Program-made: the position numbers and the translations under genes
The notes under the pieces: model-generated
Databases searched by the model: none
Seen by the model: only the letters and a program-made list of their open reading frames with translations
Told to the model about the DNA's origin: nothing
Assembly (NCBI RefSeq): GCF_001766835.1
Contig: NZ_LKEU01000050.1
Span: forward strand, 78,883-142,882
DNA: 64,000 nt
Source of the DNA: Acetobacterium wieringae
GTDB taxonomy: Bacteria; Bacillota; Clostridia; Eubacteriales; Eubacteriaceae
Reading direction: 5' to 3'
Shown: positions 55,009 to 63,197 of the stretch, piece after piece
Layout: every line of letters begins with the position of its first letter
Numbering within the stretch: position 1 is the first letter of the stretch

Positions 55009-56307
55009 CTAATGAGTTAAACAAAATACGCCATAAAGTGGAATACTTTTAATGTTATTTTCAAAACCAAAATTTTTAGCAGAAACGCGGATGCCATAAG
55101 GCGGTTGATATAAAGACATATACAGTTTTAAACTCTTTGCTTTGACATTATCGGCCGATTTTACTTCCAACGGAATGACATTTCCCTGACGATCCTGAAA
55201 CACAAAATCCAACTCTGCTTTTCCCGGAGAGCTCCAATAATAGGGCACAAAACCATTCGTAACAAGCGCCTGCATCACATAGTTTTCGGTTAAAGCGCCT
55301 TTAAACCCATGAAAACTCACCGGGCTATCTAAAATTATATTGGCTTGGATATCAAATTTGGAGCACAGCAGACCAGTATCAGCCATGTACAACTTAAACG
55401 AAGTATTATCAGCATAAGCAGATAGGGGCATCTTGCCTTCATGAATGCGAACGCACTTATTAATAATGCCCGCAGCTTTTAACCAGTCCAGCGGAATTTC
55501 ATAATCATACGCTCTTGCCCCAGATTTAATAACTTTATACTGAAATTTATGGTTCTCTTTTGCCAGCTGTGCAGGAACACTTGCCCAAGCGGCCATAATT
55601 TTAGTCGTTTCATGGGGTGTTGCGTACTTGGCCATGTCTGCGATATAGGAATCATTCAGGGTCTTTTGAGCAACCATCACAAAATCAAAGTCCTTTGTCT
55701 CAATATATTCCGTCACTGCTCTGGGCATCCCACCAACCACCAAATACATCTTATACAAATCCATTGCCGTTTCATGGATGGATAAAGGCGTAAATGCTTC
55801 AAATGATTCACAAATAAGATTCCTGATTTTGTAATTATCCGTTGCCCATAGAAATTCTTCAAAATCAAGGGGATACAACGTGATCATATCCACCTTTCCA
55901 ACCGGAAAAGAAAATTTTTCCCGATTTAAAGCAACTCCCAGCAAGCTGCCAGCCGCAATAATATGATACTCTGGCGCTTCTTCACAAAAATATTTCAACG
56001 CCGTCAGAGCCCGTTCACAAGATTGAATTTCATCAAAAATAATCAGGGTCTCTTCTTTAAAAATTGACTGACCGATCTTTGCCGATAATTCTCTGACGAT
56101 CCGTTCAGGATTTAAATCCCGCTCAAAAATTGCCGTTATTTCTTTAGAATCCTCCATATTAAAATAAACTGTATTTTGATAATAAGTCTTCCCAAAGGTA
56201 AGGGCACTATAGGTTTTTCCCACCTGTCTCGCTCCATTAATAAGCAATGGCATTCTTTTTGAACTTTTTTTCCATCTAATTAAGTAATCATTTATCTTAC
56301 GTTCCAT
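55009..56307 (-). CDS. DUF4143-type AAA ATPase with C-terminal nuclease-like domain
   Basis: A 432-aa protein of the large orphan ATPase family (AAA_14 plus DUF4143). Walker A is GARQVGKT (25-32), Walker B LIIFDEIQ (88-95), and the C-terminus has the PD-(D/E)XK-like ELDFVFQ...PLEVKSA pattern. Members are common in anaerobes, occur singly in accessory regions and have no established role. It is unrelated in theme to the surrounding surface genes, and sits between the two copies of the 918-bp duplication. Confidence 0.9.
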   Translation of the reverse strand: MERKINDYLIRWKKSSKRMPLLINGARQVGKTYSALTFGKTYYQNTVYFNMEDSKEITAIFERDLNPERIVRELSAKIGQSIFKEETLIIFDEIQSCERALTALKYFCEEAPEYHIIAAGSLLGVALNREKFSFPVGKVDMITLYPLDFEEFLWATDNYKIRNLICESFEAFTPLSIHETAMDLYKMYLVVGGMPRAVTEYIETKDFDFVMVAQKTLNDSYIADMAKYATPHETTKIMAAWASVPAQLAKENHKFQYKVIKSGARAYDYEIPLDWLKAAGIINKCVRIHEGKMPLSAYADNTSFKLYMADTGLLCSKFDIQANIILDSPVSFHGFKGALTENYVMQALVTNGFVPYYWSSPGKAELDFVFQDRQGNVIPLEVKSADNVKAKSLKLYMSLYQPPYGIRVSAKNFGFENNIKSIPLYGVFCLTH

Positions 56308-56420
56308 ATAATGTTTTCACCTCTCACTTATTGTATCATATAATTGTTGCAAGACAAGACATTTATTCAATTAGATAAAAAGAGCGTGGTGCCGCTTCTA
56401 TAATAAGTTCATAAGTTGAC

Positions 56421-56447
56421 TCGCACAGGGGGGCGGTTCTTTTGTGA
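56421..56447 (+). repeat. REP copy 6, forward half of an inverted pair
   Basis: GCACAGGGGGGCGGTTCTTT then TGTGACC; with copy 7 at 56,475 it makes a head-to-head pair, both flanked by AAGTTGAC. Confidence 0.7.
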
Positions 56448-56474
56448 CCTTATATTTAGAATAATTGCAAAGTT

Positions 56475-56502
56475 GACACAAGAAAAACCGTCCCCTGTGC
56501 TT
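56475..56502 (-). repeat. REP copy 7, reverse half of the pair
   Basis: GACACAAGAAAAACCGTCCC followed by CTGTGCTT. The pair has the layout of a bacterial interspersed mosaic element. Confidence 0.75.
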
Positions 56503-56534
56503 ACCATCACCCGAACCGCTTATTGATAGATGCC

Positions 56535-56887
56535 TTAGTGGGGATTCAGATATTCCGCCTCAGCCATCAGTTCATTAAAGGCTTTTTGCGTCTCCTCTTT
56601 TTCTTCCTTATCAATCCAAGAGAGAATGCCAGCATAATCATTTTTGTATTTGTAGTCCTTCATGGCCTTGCCCCGATCCACCCGTATGATCCAGTCTTCC
56701 CAGGTATCGGGATACTTATCCTGAAGCTTTAGCAACTCCTCATCGGTCAGGTGCACCATTTGAAATTCGCCGTAGGGCTTCTTTTCTTTTTTATTGTTTG
56801 CTTTGTCTTTGTTTAGTTTATATAAGTGACCCGTTTGACCACCCGGATCACTACCCGTTTGATAACCTGTTTCATTACCGGTTTCAC
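56535..56887 (-). pseudogene. 3' fragment of a phage-type replisome-organiser protein
   Basis: The frame is open from about 56,890 and contains an internal ATG at 56759 giving 74 aa. The continuous reading, including upstream KKEKKPYGEFQMVHLTDEEL and the end YKYKNDYAGILSWIDKEE, matches the C-terminal tail of phage DnaD-like replication initiation proteins. The N-terminal domain is missing: the frame stops exactly where the 918-bp duplication begins, so the insertion of copy B probably cut the gene. It hints at a lost prophage. Confidence 0.65.
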
Positions 56888-57805
56888 GAGCTTACATGCC
56901 AAGAAAGCTTGATCTTCTATTTCTCAGCGAATTAAGTCTTTTTCCTCAAGTAAATTGATTGAGTGAATTTTAACATAGTAATGAAATCAAAACAACGTGT
57001 GGCATGTTGTGTGCCACGTTTTTTTTTATTTTTTTATTCTGCTTCGGGGGAATCCTTGTGCTTAAACCATTGCGATTATCAAGGCCAGGACCACACCGAT
57101 CATGGGCAAAAAGTAGCGATGCACTTCCCAGAACTGTTTGCCTTTAAGAAAGAGATAAATGCCATACCCCAGCATCAACCCGATCATGTTGTGGAAAATA
57201 TCATCCCACTCAAACAGACCGGTTCTGGTAAAAAGCTGCAGACACTCCACTGAAACCGACACGATCAACCCAAACAAAAGCACGGTATTACGTTTTTTTA
57301 CCTCATCCTCATGTAAAAAGTTTTCATAAGCCCAGGGCACCAATATCCCGACCGGGATAAACATCAGACAATTAAAAAGCACTTCCAGGACGATCCTGAA
57401 CTCATGGGTTGAAAAAATATGTTGGTACGACCAGAATGGGGTCAGGTTATAGTCCATGTCACCCTTTCCGGTTCTTGATAAAAAGGTATACAGAAAAATC
57501 AGATACAGATAAAACCAGATCGCCGTTTTAAAGCATTTTTCCTGGGTTGTCCATTTTTCTTTATTCAGAATCAGCAAAGAAATCAGAATTAAGATCACCA
57601 GTACGGTGAACACCATCGTTTTCCGGCTGGAAAACGGTCCGCTTTGCATGAAAAAATTATAATAAACCTGTAACCCACTCATTTATATCTTCTCACCAAC
57701 CATTACCTGATTCTAAGCCTTTCTCTTCAGCTACCGACGCAACAATTAAACGTTATCCCAATCATCATGAAGAAACTAAAAATATGATATCCACCGACAC
57801 AAAAG
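56888..57805. repeat. 918-bp segmental duplication, copy B
   Basis: Near-identical to 54,063-54,980 at a constant offset of 2825. The right edge lies in a REP copy that is itself split by an IS element; the left edge abuts the phage gene fragment. Confidence 0.93.
57062..57682 (-). CDS. VanZ-family membrane protein 4
   Basis: A 206-aa near-identical copy of VanZ protein 3 (two residue changes), part of the 918-bp duplication. It keeps the intact frame, ribosome site GGTGAG and FEWDDIFHNMIG motif, so it is probably functional. It has no ChW gene downstream, unlike copy 3. Confidence 0.88.
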   Translation of the reverse strand: MSGLQVYYNFFMQSGPFSSRKTMVFTVLVILILISLLILNKEKWTTQEKCFKTAIWFYLYLIFLYTFLSRTGKGDMDYNLTPFWSYQHIFSTHEFRIVLEVLFNCLMFIPVGILVPWAYENFLHEDEVKKRNTVLLFGLIVSVSVECLQLFTRTGLFEWDDIFHNMIGLMLGYGIYLFLKGKQFWEVHRYFLPMIGVVLALIIAMV

Positions 57806-57813
57806 AACCGTCC
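57796..57813 (-). repeat. REP copy 8, left part, split by the IS element
   Basis: GACACAAAAGAACCGTCC ends in the 9-bp target duplication GAACCGTCC (57805-57813). Its other part is at 59,520-59,537. Confidence 0.9.
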
Positions 57814-59519
57814 GGGACCTGTGAAAAAAGCCTCTTTTTTGCTAGTTTCACAAATTTTGAATGAATGATTTTTAAAATGTGTAATTAATTCTAAAACTGA
57901 CGAATATTTCAAAAAAACAAGAAGATTTAGCGGTCATAATAGCCGCTATTCTCTTTAAATTTACTGCAATGGCTGCCAGCTTTGCCTGCTTGGACATCGC
58001 AACCAGACCGTAGCTTTTTGCCCGGCCAAGTCCATGGAATCGCTTGAGCTCAGCATTTTTACCTTCAATGCTGGCTCGCTTTTTATATTTTTCTTTGAAC
58101 ACATCAGTTTTCTGATTTTGTGAGATTTCATAGAATTCTATTGTATTGACCCCAGTATAGAGTATTTTTCGCACTGCTTTTTTGGCACAGTCATCGTGTT
58201 TTGGACAACTTCTACAGGTTTCTTTCTCAAAGTAGTACCGATAGCCTTCCTGTATACTACTTTTTGCATCGTTCCGCTTTCGCTTGAAGTACTTCCGGCT
58301 GACGGTTTCATTTCCCTGGCTACAGAACCACTGATCCGAATCTTTGTTGTAGGAATATTCACTTTCATCAATACGATAAGCTGAGCTGCTGACTGGAACG
58401 TAAGATTGGGCTTCCAGCTCTTCAATCTTCTCAAGAATGGATTTTCTGAAATAGGCTTTGTCTCCGTAAAATTCATTGATTGTTAACCCACTCGAAAGGG
58501 TATCATTTAGCAGTTCTTCAATCAGAGTTCCATCCACATAGGCTCCGTTCGCAGTTCGCACGGCTGTGATGATCCGCTGATCGGTAGTCATAATAAACTC
58601 AACCTTGTAACCGAAGAAGTTGGCGGTTTTACTTTTTCGACCGACCCGGGCATCCTCATCGATCAGTGATCGGATTCCAGTCTGGTTCATAAATTTAGGC
58701 TCATCCAGGATTTCTTTTGCTTTTACAATCAGCTGGTTTGTTTCCGGGGTCTCCGTGGTTGCGTTGCTTTCAGTTGTTTCAATCACCGTTTCCAGGTAGT
58801 CTTTCATGACCTGTTTAGCCTGTTTATGATCGCTGATTTCTTTGTAGTTTGGTACTTCCGGTAGATTTTCCAGTTCTTTTTTGGTTTCTTCCTGATAGCT
58901 TTTTATGATCTTTCTGGCCAGGTGTTTCATTAACCGTTCTGGTGTTTTTTTGATGGTGTTAGCTTCCACATGGGTGGCATCAATGCTCACGCTGCTATCA
59001 TTTAGAAGGCCTTTTTCCACACATTGTCGGACGATTTCGATAATGATCTCATCCAGCATCTGTTCGCCCAGTTTCAGTTTTCTGAATTTCGATAGTAGAC
59101 TTCTCTCGGGCAAGGTATCTTCGGGATTGACGTCCAGAAAATAGAGATAGGTAAGATTAAAACTGGCTTCTGTTATCACTTTTTCGTCGGAAAGATTGTA
59201 AATATGCTGAAGAAACAGCAGTTTACACATCAATTCCGGTTCTTTAGCGGGACGTCCAAAATTTTCACAGTAAGTATCTTTCAATAGTTCATTGATAAAG
59301 CTGAAATCAACAACTCTTTTTATCTGTTTTAAGATATGATTATCTGGAATTTTATTGTATAATAAGCAATGGAATGATGATTGTTTTGATTTTAATTGAA
59401 GCATTACTTTCCCCCTGTTTGGTTTCTTTTGTTCGCACATAAAGTATATCATACAGGGTTATTTTTTTGTTTTAGCTTAATAAAAATGTCATGGTTTTTC
59501 GGACTTTTTCACAGGTCCC
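57814..59519 (-). mobile_element. IS1182-family insertion sequence, complete
   Basis: A 1706-bp element bounded by inverted ends GGGACCTGTGAAAAA (perfect for 15 bp) and flanked by the 9-bp direct repeat GAACCGTCC (57805-57813 and 59520-59528). It carries one intact transposase gene and is inserted in the middle of a REP palindrome, in keeping with the liking of IS1182 elements for palindromic targets. Confidence 0.92.
57872..59404 (-). CDS. IS1182-family DDE transposase
   Basis: A 510-aa transposase with an N-terminal DUF772-like domain (FGRPAKEPELMCKLLFLQHIYNLSDEKV), the catalytic region starting at SIDATHVEAN, a middle FFGYKVEFIMTTDQRI strand and a C-terminal KKRASIEGKNAELKRFHGLG with the catalytic Glu. 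A cysteine set (CRSCPKHDDC) is typical of this group. The frame is open from 59452; the ATG at 59404 with AGGGGGAAAG before it is the likelier start. Frame intact, so probably active. Confidence 0.94.
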   Translation of the reverse strand: MLQLKSKQSSFHCLLYNKIPDNHILKQIKRVVDFSFINELLKDTYCENFGRPAKEPELMCKLLFLQHIYNLSDEKVITEASFNLTYLYFLDVNPEDTLPERSLLSKFRKLKLGEQMLDEIIIEIVRQCVEKGLLNDSSVSIDATHVEANTIKKTPERLMKHLARKIIKSYQEETKKELENLPEVPNYKEISDHKQAKQVMKDYLETVIETTESNATTETPETNQLIVKAKEILDEPKFMNQTGIRSLIDEDARVGRKSKTANFFGYKVEFIMTTDQRIITAVRTANGAYVDGTLIEELLNDTLSSGLTINEFYGDKAYFRKSILEKIEELEAQSYVPVSSSAYRIDESEYSYNKDSDQWFCSQGNETVSRKYFKRKRNDAKSSIQEGYRYYFEKETCRSCPKHDDCAKKAVRKILYTGVNTIEFYEISQNQKTDVFKEKYKKRASIEGKNAELKRFHGLGRAKSYGLVAMSKQAKLAAIAVNLKRIAAIMTAKSSCFFEIFVSFRINYTF

Positions 59520-59537
59520 GAACCGTCCCCTTGTGTC
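59520..59537 (-). repeat. REP copy 8, right part, split by the IS element
   Basis: GAACCGTCCCCTTGTGTC begins with the second copy of the 9-bp target duplication and completes the REP palindrome. Confidence 0.9.
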
Positions 59538-59558
59538 TCGTGTGTCTCGAGGAATTAC

Positions 59559-59597
59559 TTGACCATATAACGAAATACCTGTATAATTTTGTTATAT
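59559..59597 (+). promoter_or_regulatory. Promoter and operator of the toxin-antitoxin pair
   Basis: TTGACC (59559-59564) and TATAAT (59582-59587) are 17 bp apart. The inverted repeat ATATAAC (59565-59571) and GTTATAT (59591-59597) frames the -10 box, the expected place for antitoxin self-repression. Confidence 0.75.
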
Positions 59598-59612
59598 AAG
59601 GAGGTGTTTATC

Positions 59613-59876
59613 ATGCCCACAATCAAATCCAGTGCTGAACTACGAAACAATTACAATGAAATCTCAAAATTCTGTCATAATTATTCGGAACCCGTTTTCA
59701 TTACCAAAAACGGAAAAGGCGATCTTGCCGTAATGAGCATTGAAGCCTACGAGGAAATGAACAGCCGCTTTGAATTATATGGACTAATAAAAGAAGGCAT
59801 GGATGATATTGCAAATAGCAATACCCGTATCTTCACTGAGGCAATCTCTTCCATCCGGAACAAACGCAACAGATGA
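59613..59876 (+). CDS. RelB/Phd-family antitoxin
   Basis: An 87-aa protein with a Phd/YefM-like N-terminal DNA-binding half (IKSSAELRNNYNEI, PVFITKNGKGDLAVMSIEAYEEM) and a flexible C-terminal half that would wrap the toxin. AAGGAGG sets the ATG at 59613. It overlaps the toxin gene by 4 bp. Confidence 0.9.
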   Translation: MPTIKSSAELRNNYNEISKFCHNYSEPVFITKNGKGDLAVMSIEAYEEMNSRFELYGLIKEGMDDIANSNTRIFTEAISSIRNKRNR

Positions 59877-60205
59877 TCTATGAAGTATACATCACAGCTG
59901 CCGCTGAACGAGATATTTTAAGAGCCACAGACCATATCGAATTCGTTCTCAAAAATCCCAAAGCTGCCGATGACCTGCTAGACGAAGCTGAAGCACAGAT
60001 CAACGCCCTTGCTGAATTTCCTAATAAATTTAAGCTGGTGGATGATCCGGTTTTAGCTTCCTGGGGAATCCATTTTGTCATTGTCAACGGTTACCTTGCT
60101 TTTTACGTTATATCAGAAGAAATACACCGGGTTACTGTTGTGCGTTTCTTGTTTCAGAAAAGCAACTGGTCAACCATCCTGGGCCACGGCTTCTCATTAC
60201 TTTAA
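59873..60205 (+). CDS. RelE/ParE-family toxin
   Basis: A 110-aa toxin of the RelE/ParE fold, with YITAAAERDILRATDHIEFVLKNP and LVRF-type VTVVRFLFQKSNW at the end. RelE members cut ribosome-bound mRNA and ParE members poison gyrase; which applies cannot be told by eye. The ATGA overlap with the antitoxin gene is typical. Confidence 0.9.
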   Translation: MIYEVYITAAAERDILRATDHIEFVLKNPKAADDLLDEAEAQINALAEFPNKFKLVDDPVLASWGIHFVIVNGYLAFYVISEEIHRVTVVRFLFQKSNWSTILGHGFSLL

Positions 60206-60223
60206 TAATGGTAGTTAATCAAA

Positions 60224-60265
60224 CCCGGCACATAAGAACCGCCCCTTTGCGGATACAGTGCCGGG
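60224..60265 (-). repeat. REP copy 9, reverse, inside a hairpin
   Basis: A degenerate core (AAGAACCGCCCCTTTGCGG) lies between CCCGGCAC (60224-60231) and GTGCCGGG (60258-60265), so the whole forms a stem. It follows the toxin stop by 18 bp. Confidence 0.6.
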
Positions 60266-60287
60266 CCAAACAAAACCGCACAGCTGG

Positions 60288-60384
60288 TTTATTTATGAAG
60301 CTTTTGTCAGGATCAAATACCGGTTGGATCAATCAGATTTCAATTTTCCATACTGACCTGGGCAGTGAATTTAAAAACAGTTGA
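60288..60384 (+). pseudogene. IS3-family transposase fragment
   Basis: One frame reads FIYEAFVRIKYRLDQ and, after a frameshift, another reads ISIFHTDLGSEFKNS before a stop. Together these match the region around the second catalytic Asp (HTDxGSEFKN) of IS150-type transposases. The rest is gone. Confidence 0.55.
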
Positions 60385-60517
60385 GCAATAAAGTTCGTTG
60401 TGAGATTAGAGCGAGCATATTTATTCGTGCTATTGTATAGATTTACAGGTACCTTCGTTTTTCGGAGGTTTCAGTTACCTGAGATCCCACCATCCCCTTG
60501 ATTTCCCCTAGTACTTA

Positions 60518-60543
60518 ACACGAAAGAACCGTCCCCTTGTGTC
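60518..60543 (-). repeat. REP copy 10, reverse, touching the ugd stop
   Basis: ACACGAAAGAACCGTCCCC and TTGTGTC overlap the TAG stop region of the truncated ugd gene. A weaker copy may precede it at 60,481-60,510. Confidence 0.85.
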
Positions 60544-61490
60544 TAGTCTCGGCTGAACAAATCCCGGGTATACACCTTTTCTGCCACGTCTTCCAGCTCC
60601 CCTGATAATCTGTTTGCCACGATCACATCACTGAGTTTTTTAAATGCCCCCAGATCATTGATTACCCTTGAATTAAAAAATTCCTTTTCTTCCAGGGCCG
60701 GTTCAAAGACCACAACTTCGATACCCTTGGCTTTGATCCGCTTCATGACCCCCTGGATGGCCGATTGCCGGAAGTTATCAGAATCCATTTTCATTGTCAG
60801 ACGAAAGATTCCCACTGTTTTTGGTTTGCGATCAATGATCATATCGGCTATATGGTCTTTCCGGGTACGATTGGCATCGACAATGGCTGACATGATATTT
60901 TGCGGCACATCGGCATAATTGGCCAGCAGCTGTTTGGTGTCCTTGGGCAAACAATAGCCGCCGTAGCCAAAGGAAGGATTATTGTAATGGTTGCCGATGC
61001 GGCTGTCCAGACAAACCCCTTCAATGATCTGTTTAGTGTCCAATTCCCGCATTTCTGCGTAAGAATCAAGCTCATTGAAATATGCCACCCGCAATGCCAG
61101 GTAAGTATTGGCAAAAAGTTTGATGGCTTCAGCCTCAGTCGAACCGGTATAGAGAATCGGGATATCGTCTTTAATGGCACCCTCAGCCAGCAGCTTCGCA
61201 AAGACAGCCGCCCGTTCACTCTGTTCCCCAACCACAATGCGGGTGGGATAAAGATTATCGTACAGGGCCTTACCCTCTCTGAGAAATTCCGGAGAAAAGA
61301 TAATATTATCGGTTTCAAACATGGCTTTAACTTTTTCGGTATAACCTACCGGCACCGTCGATTTAATCACCATCACCGCCTCCGGATTGATGGATAATAC
61401 ATTAGCAATCACTGCTTCGACCGACCGGGTATTGAAATAATTTTTATCCGGATCATAATTGGTCGGCGTTGAAATGATGACATATTTGTA
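60543..61490 (-). pseudogene. ugd: UDP-glucose 6-dehydrogenase, N-terminus removed by IS21
   Basis: About 315 codons match the C-terminal four fifths of a UDP-glucose/GDP-mannose dehydrogenase, from YVIISTPTNYDP through STVPVGYT, EFLREGKALYD, the catalytic-Cys loop GYGGYCLPKDTKQLL and the end VYTRDLFSRD. The first 75-80 residues, with the NAD-binding GxGYVG fold, are missing; the frame runs on into antisense of the transposase gene, so the apparent 613-aa reading is an artefact. The enzyme makes UDP-glucuronate for surface polysaccharide. This copy should be inactive. Confidence 0.9.
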
Positions 61491-61646
61491 TATTCCGACA
61501 GTGAAATCCCATCTGCACGGACAAACTGTCCCACCATCACGATTGAACTGACCCACCTTAACGAAAGGTGAGCCATTCATATAAATTGATCCTATAATGA
61601 AGTTGGCACACAAATGTGTGACTATCATTACAGGAGGTCGATAATC

Positions 61647-63197
61647 ATGGTGAATTATCGAGAAATCCTGAGACTGAACAGTCTCAATTACACCCAGCGG
61701 CAGATTGCTGCAAGCGTGCATAGCTCGCGAAACACTATCCGGGAAGTGCTTGAATCCGCAGCCAAAGCAGGCATTGAATGGCCCCTGGACGAAGCGGCAA
61801 CTAATGAAGTTCTGCTGGCCACCTTCTATCCTGGCCGGCTGACAGCAAACAATCCCCGAAAGGAGGCCGATTACAGCGCTATTCACAAAGAACTGGCGAA
61901 GCCGGGAGTGAATCTTTCTCTGCTCTGGAGCGAATACTGTGAAACCTGTTACACCAATGGCAATACGCCCTATATGTATTCGCAGTTCTGTGACAAGTAC
62001 CGCCATTGGGCCAGAGTGACAAAGGCAACCATGCGGATCCGGCATAAGCCGGGTGATGTGATGCAGGTTGACTGGGCGGGTAATACCATTCCGATTCAGG
62101 ATCCCTTTACCGGTGATACCACTGAAGCCTATCTGTTTGTGGCGGTTCTTCCCTGCAGTTGCTATGCCTATGCAGAAGCGTGTTCCGATATGACTTCGGG
62201 TCAATGGCTTTCCTGTCATGCCAATGCCTACAGCTACTTCGGCGGGGTCACCCGGCTTTTGCTGCCGGATAACCTCAAAACCGGGGTGGTCAAAAATACC
62301 CGGTATGAGACCATTCTGAACCGCAGTTATCAGGAACTGGCGGAGTATTATGATACGGCCATCGTACCGGCCCGGGTTTACCACCCCAAGGATAAAAGCC
62401 TCGTGGAAGGAACGGTGAAGTATGCTTCCACCTGGATCATTGCGGCACTTCGGAATCGCCGGTTCTTTTCAATCGCCGAAGTCAAAAAAGCGGTCAGCGA
62501 AAAGCTCGAAGAGCTGAACCATTTTCCTTTTAAAAAACGGGAAGGCAATCGCCACCGCGCTTATTATGAGGAAGAACATGACTTCATGAAGCCGCTTCCG
62601 TTTACTCCCTATGAACCGGCCATCTGGTCCACTGCCAGGGTTCCCCGGGATTATTTGATCTCTGATGGAAAAAACAAGTTTTCGGTGCCGTTTGATCTGA
62701 TTGGGGAAGATGTCGACATCCGGCTGACGGAGAAAACCGTGGAAGTCTTTTTTCACGGTTCCCGGGTGGCATCCCATCCCCGATCAGCAGCGCAACTGCG
62801 GGAGCCGGTTATCCGTTTCGAACACATGCCACTGGCCCACCAGAAATATCTTTCCTATAGTGCCGAAGAATTTCAGGCATGGGCTGGGTCAGTAGGCGAA
62901 CAAACCAACACCGTAATCAAACTCTTTCTGGCTGCCGGTCGGGAACCGGAACAGGGTTACAAAGCCTGTGCAAGCCTGACAAAGCTGGCCGACCGCTATG
63001 GTCATGAACGCCTTGAAAACGCCTGCCAGCGGGTGCTTCTCTACAGCAGTTCACCGACAATTCGCAACATCAGCACCATTTTAAAAAATGGTCAGGATAA
63101 AATCAAAACGGGACGTGAACTAAAATCGGAAACTTCCAGCAGTTATGGCATCACCCGTGGGGCTGCCTACTTCCAGAAAGGCGGTGAGCCGGAATGA
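61647..63197 (+). CDS. istA: IS21-family transposase IstA
   Basis: A 516-aa transposase with an N-terminal helix-turn-helix (NYTQRQIAASVHSSRNTIREVLE), an rve/DDE core beginning VMQVDWAGN, and YHPKDKSLVEGTVKYA bearing the catalytic Glu. The frame is open from 61614, but AGGAGG precedes the ATG at 61647. Complete, with a 4-bp overlap into istB. Confidence 0.95.
   Translation: MVNYREILRLNSLNYTQRQIAASVHSSRNTIREVLESAAKAGIEWPLDEAATNEVLLATFYPGRLTANNPRKEADYSAIHKELAKPGVNLSLLWSEYCETCYTNGNTPYMYSQFCDKYRHWARVTKATMRIRHKPGDVMQVDWAGNTIPIQDPFTGDTTEAYLFVAVLPCSCYAYAEACSDMTSGQWLSCHANAYSYFGGVTRLLLPDNLKTGVVKNTRYETILNRSYQELAEYYDTAIVPARVYHPKDKSLVEGTVKYASTWIIAALRNRRFFSIAEVKKAVSEKLEELNHFPFKKREGNRHRAYYEEEHDFMKPLPFTPYEPAIWSTARVPRDYLISDGKNKFSVPFDLIGEDVDIRLTEKTVEVFFHGSRVASHPRSAAQLREPVIRFEHMPLAHQKYLSYSAEEFQAWAGSVGEQTNTVIKLFLAAGREPEQGYKACASLTKLADRYGHERLENACQRVLLYSSSPTIRNISTILKNGQDKIKTGRELKSETSSSYGITRGAAYFQKGGEPE

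Larger units (their letters stand above)
60206..60542. other. Intergenic region with REP copies and a transposase scrap
   Basis: About 337 bp holding degenerate REP copies at both ends and a short IS3-like remnant. No intact gene is seen. Confidence 0.6.

Noticed and set aside
40521..60543. The recurrent short repeats as a CRISPR array
   Set aside because: Copies are kilobases apart, occur in both orientations, vary in sequence and have no spacer pattern; the RAYT gene explains them better.
60543..62384. A 613-aa open frame on the minus strand
   Set aside because: Only the part to about 61,490 is ugd. The N-terminal 300 residues are antisense to the intact istA gene and resemble no protein.
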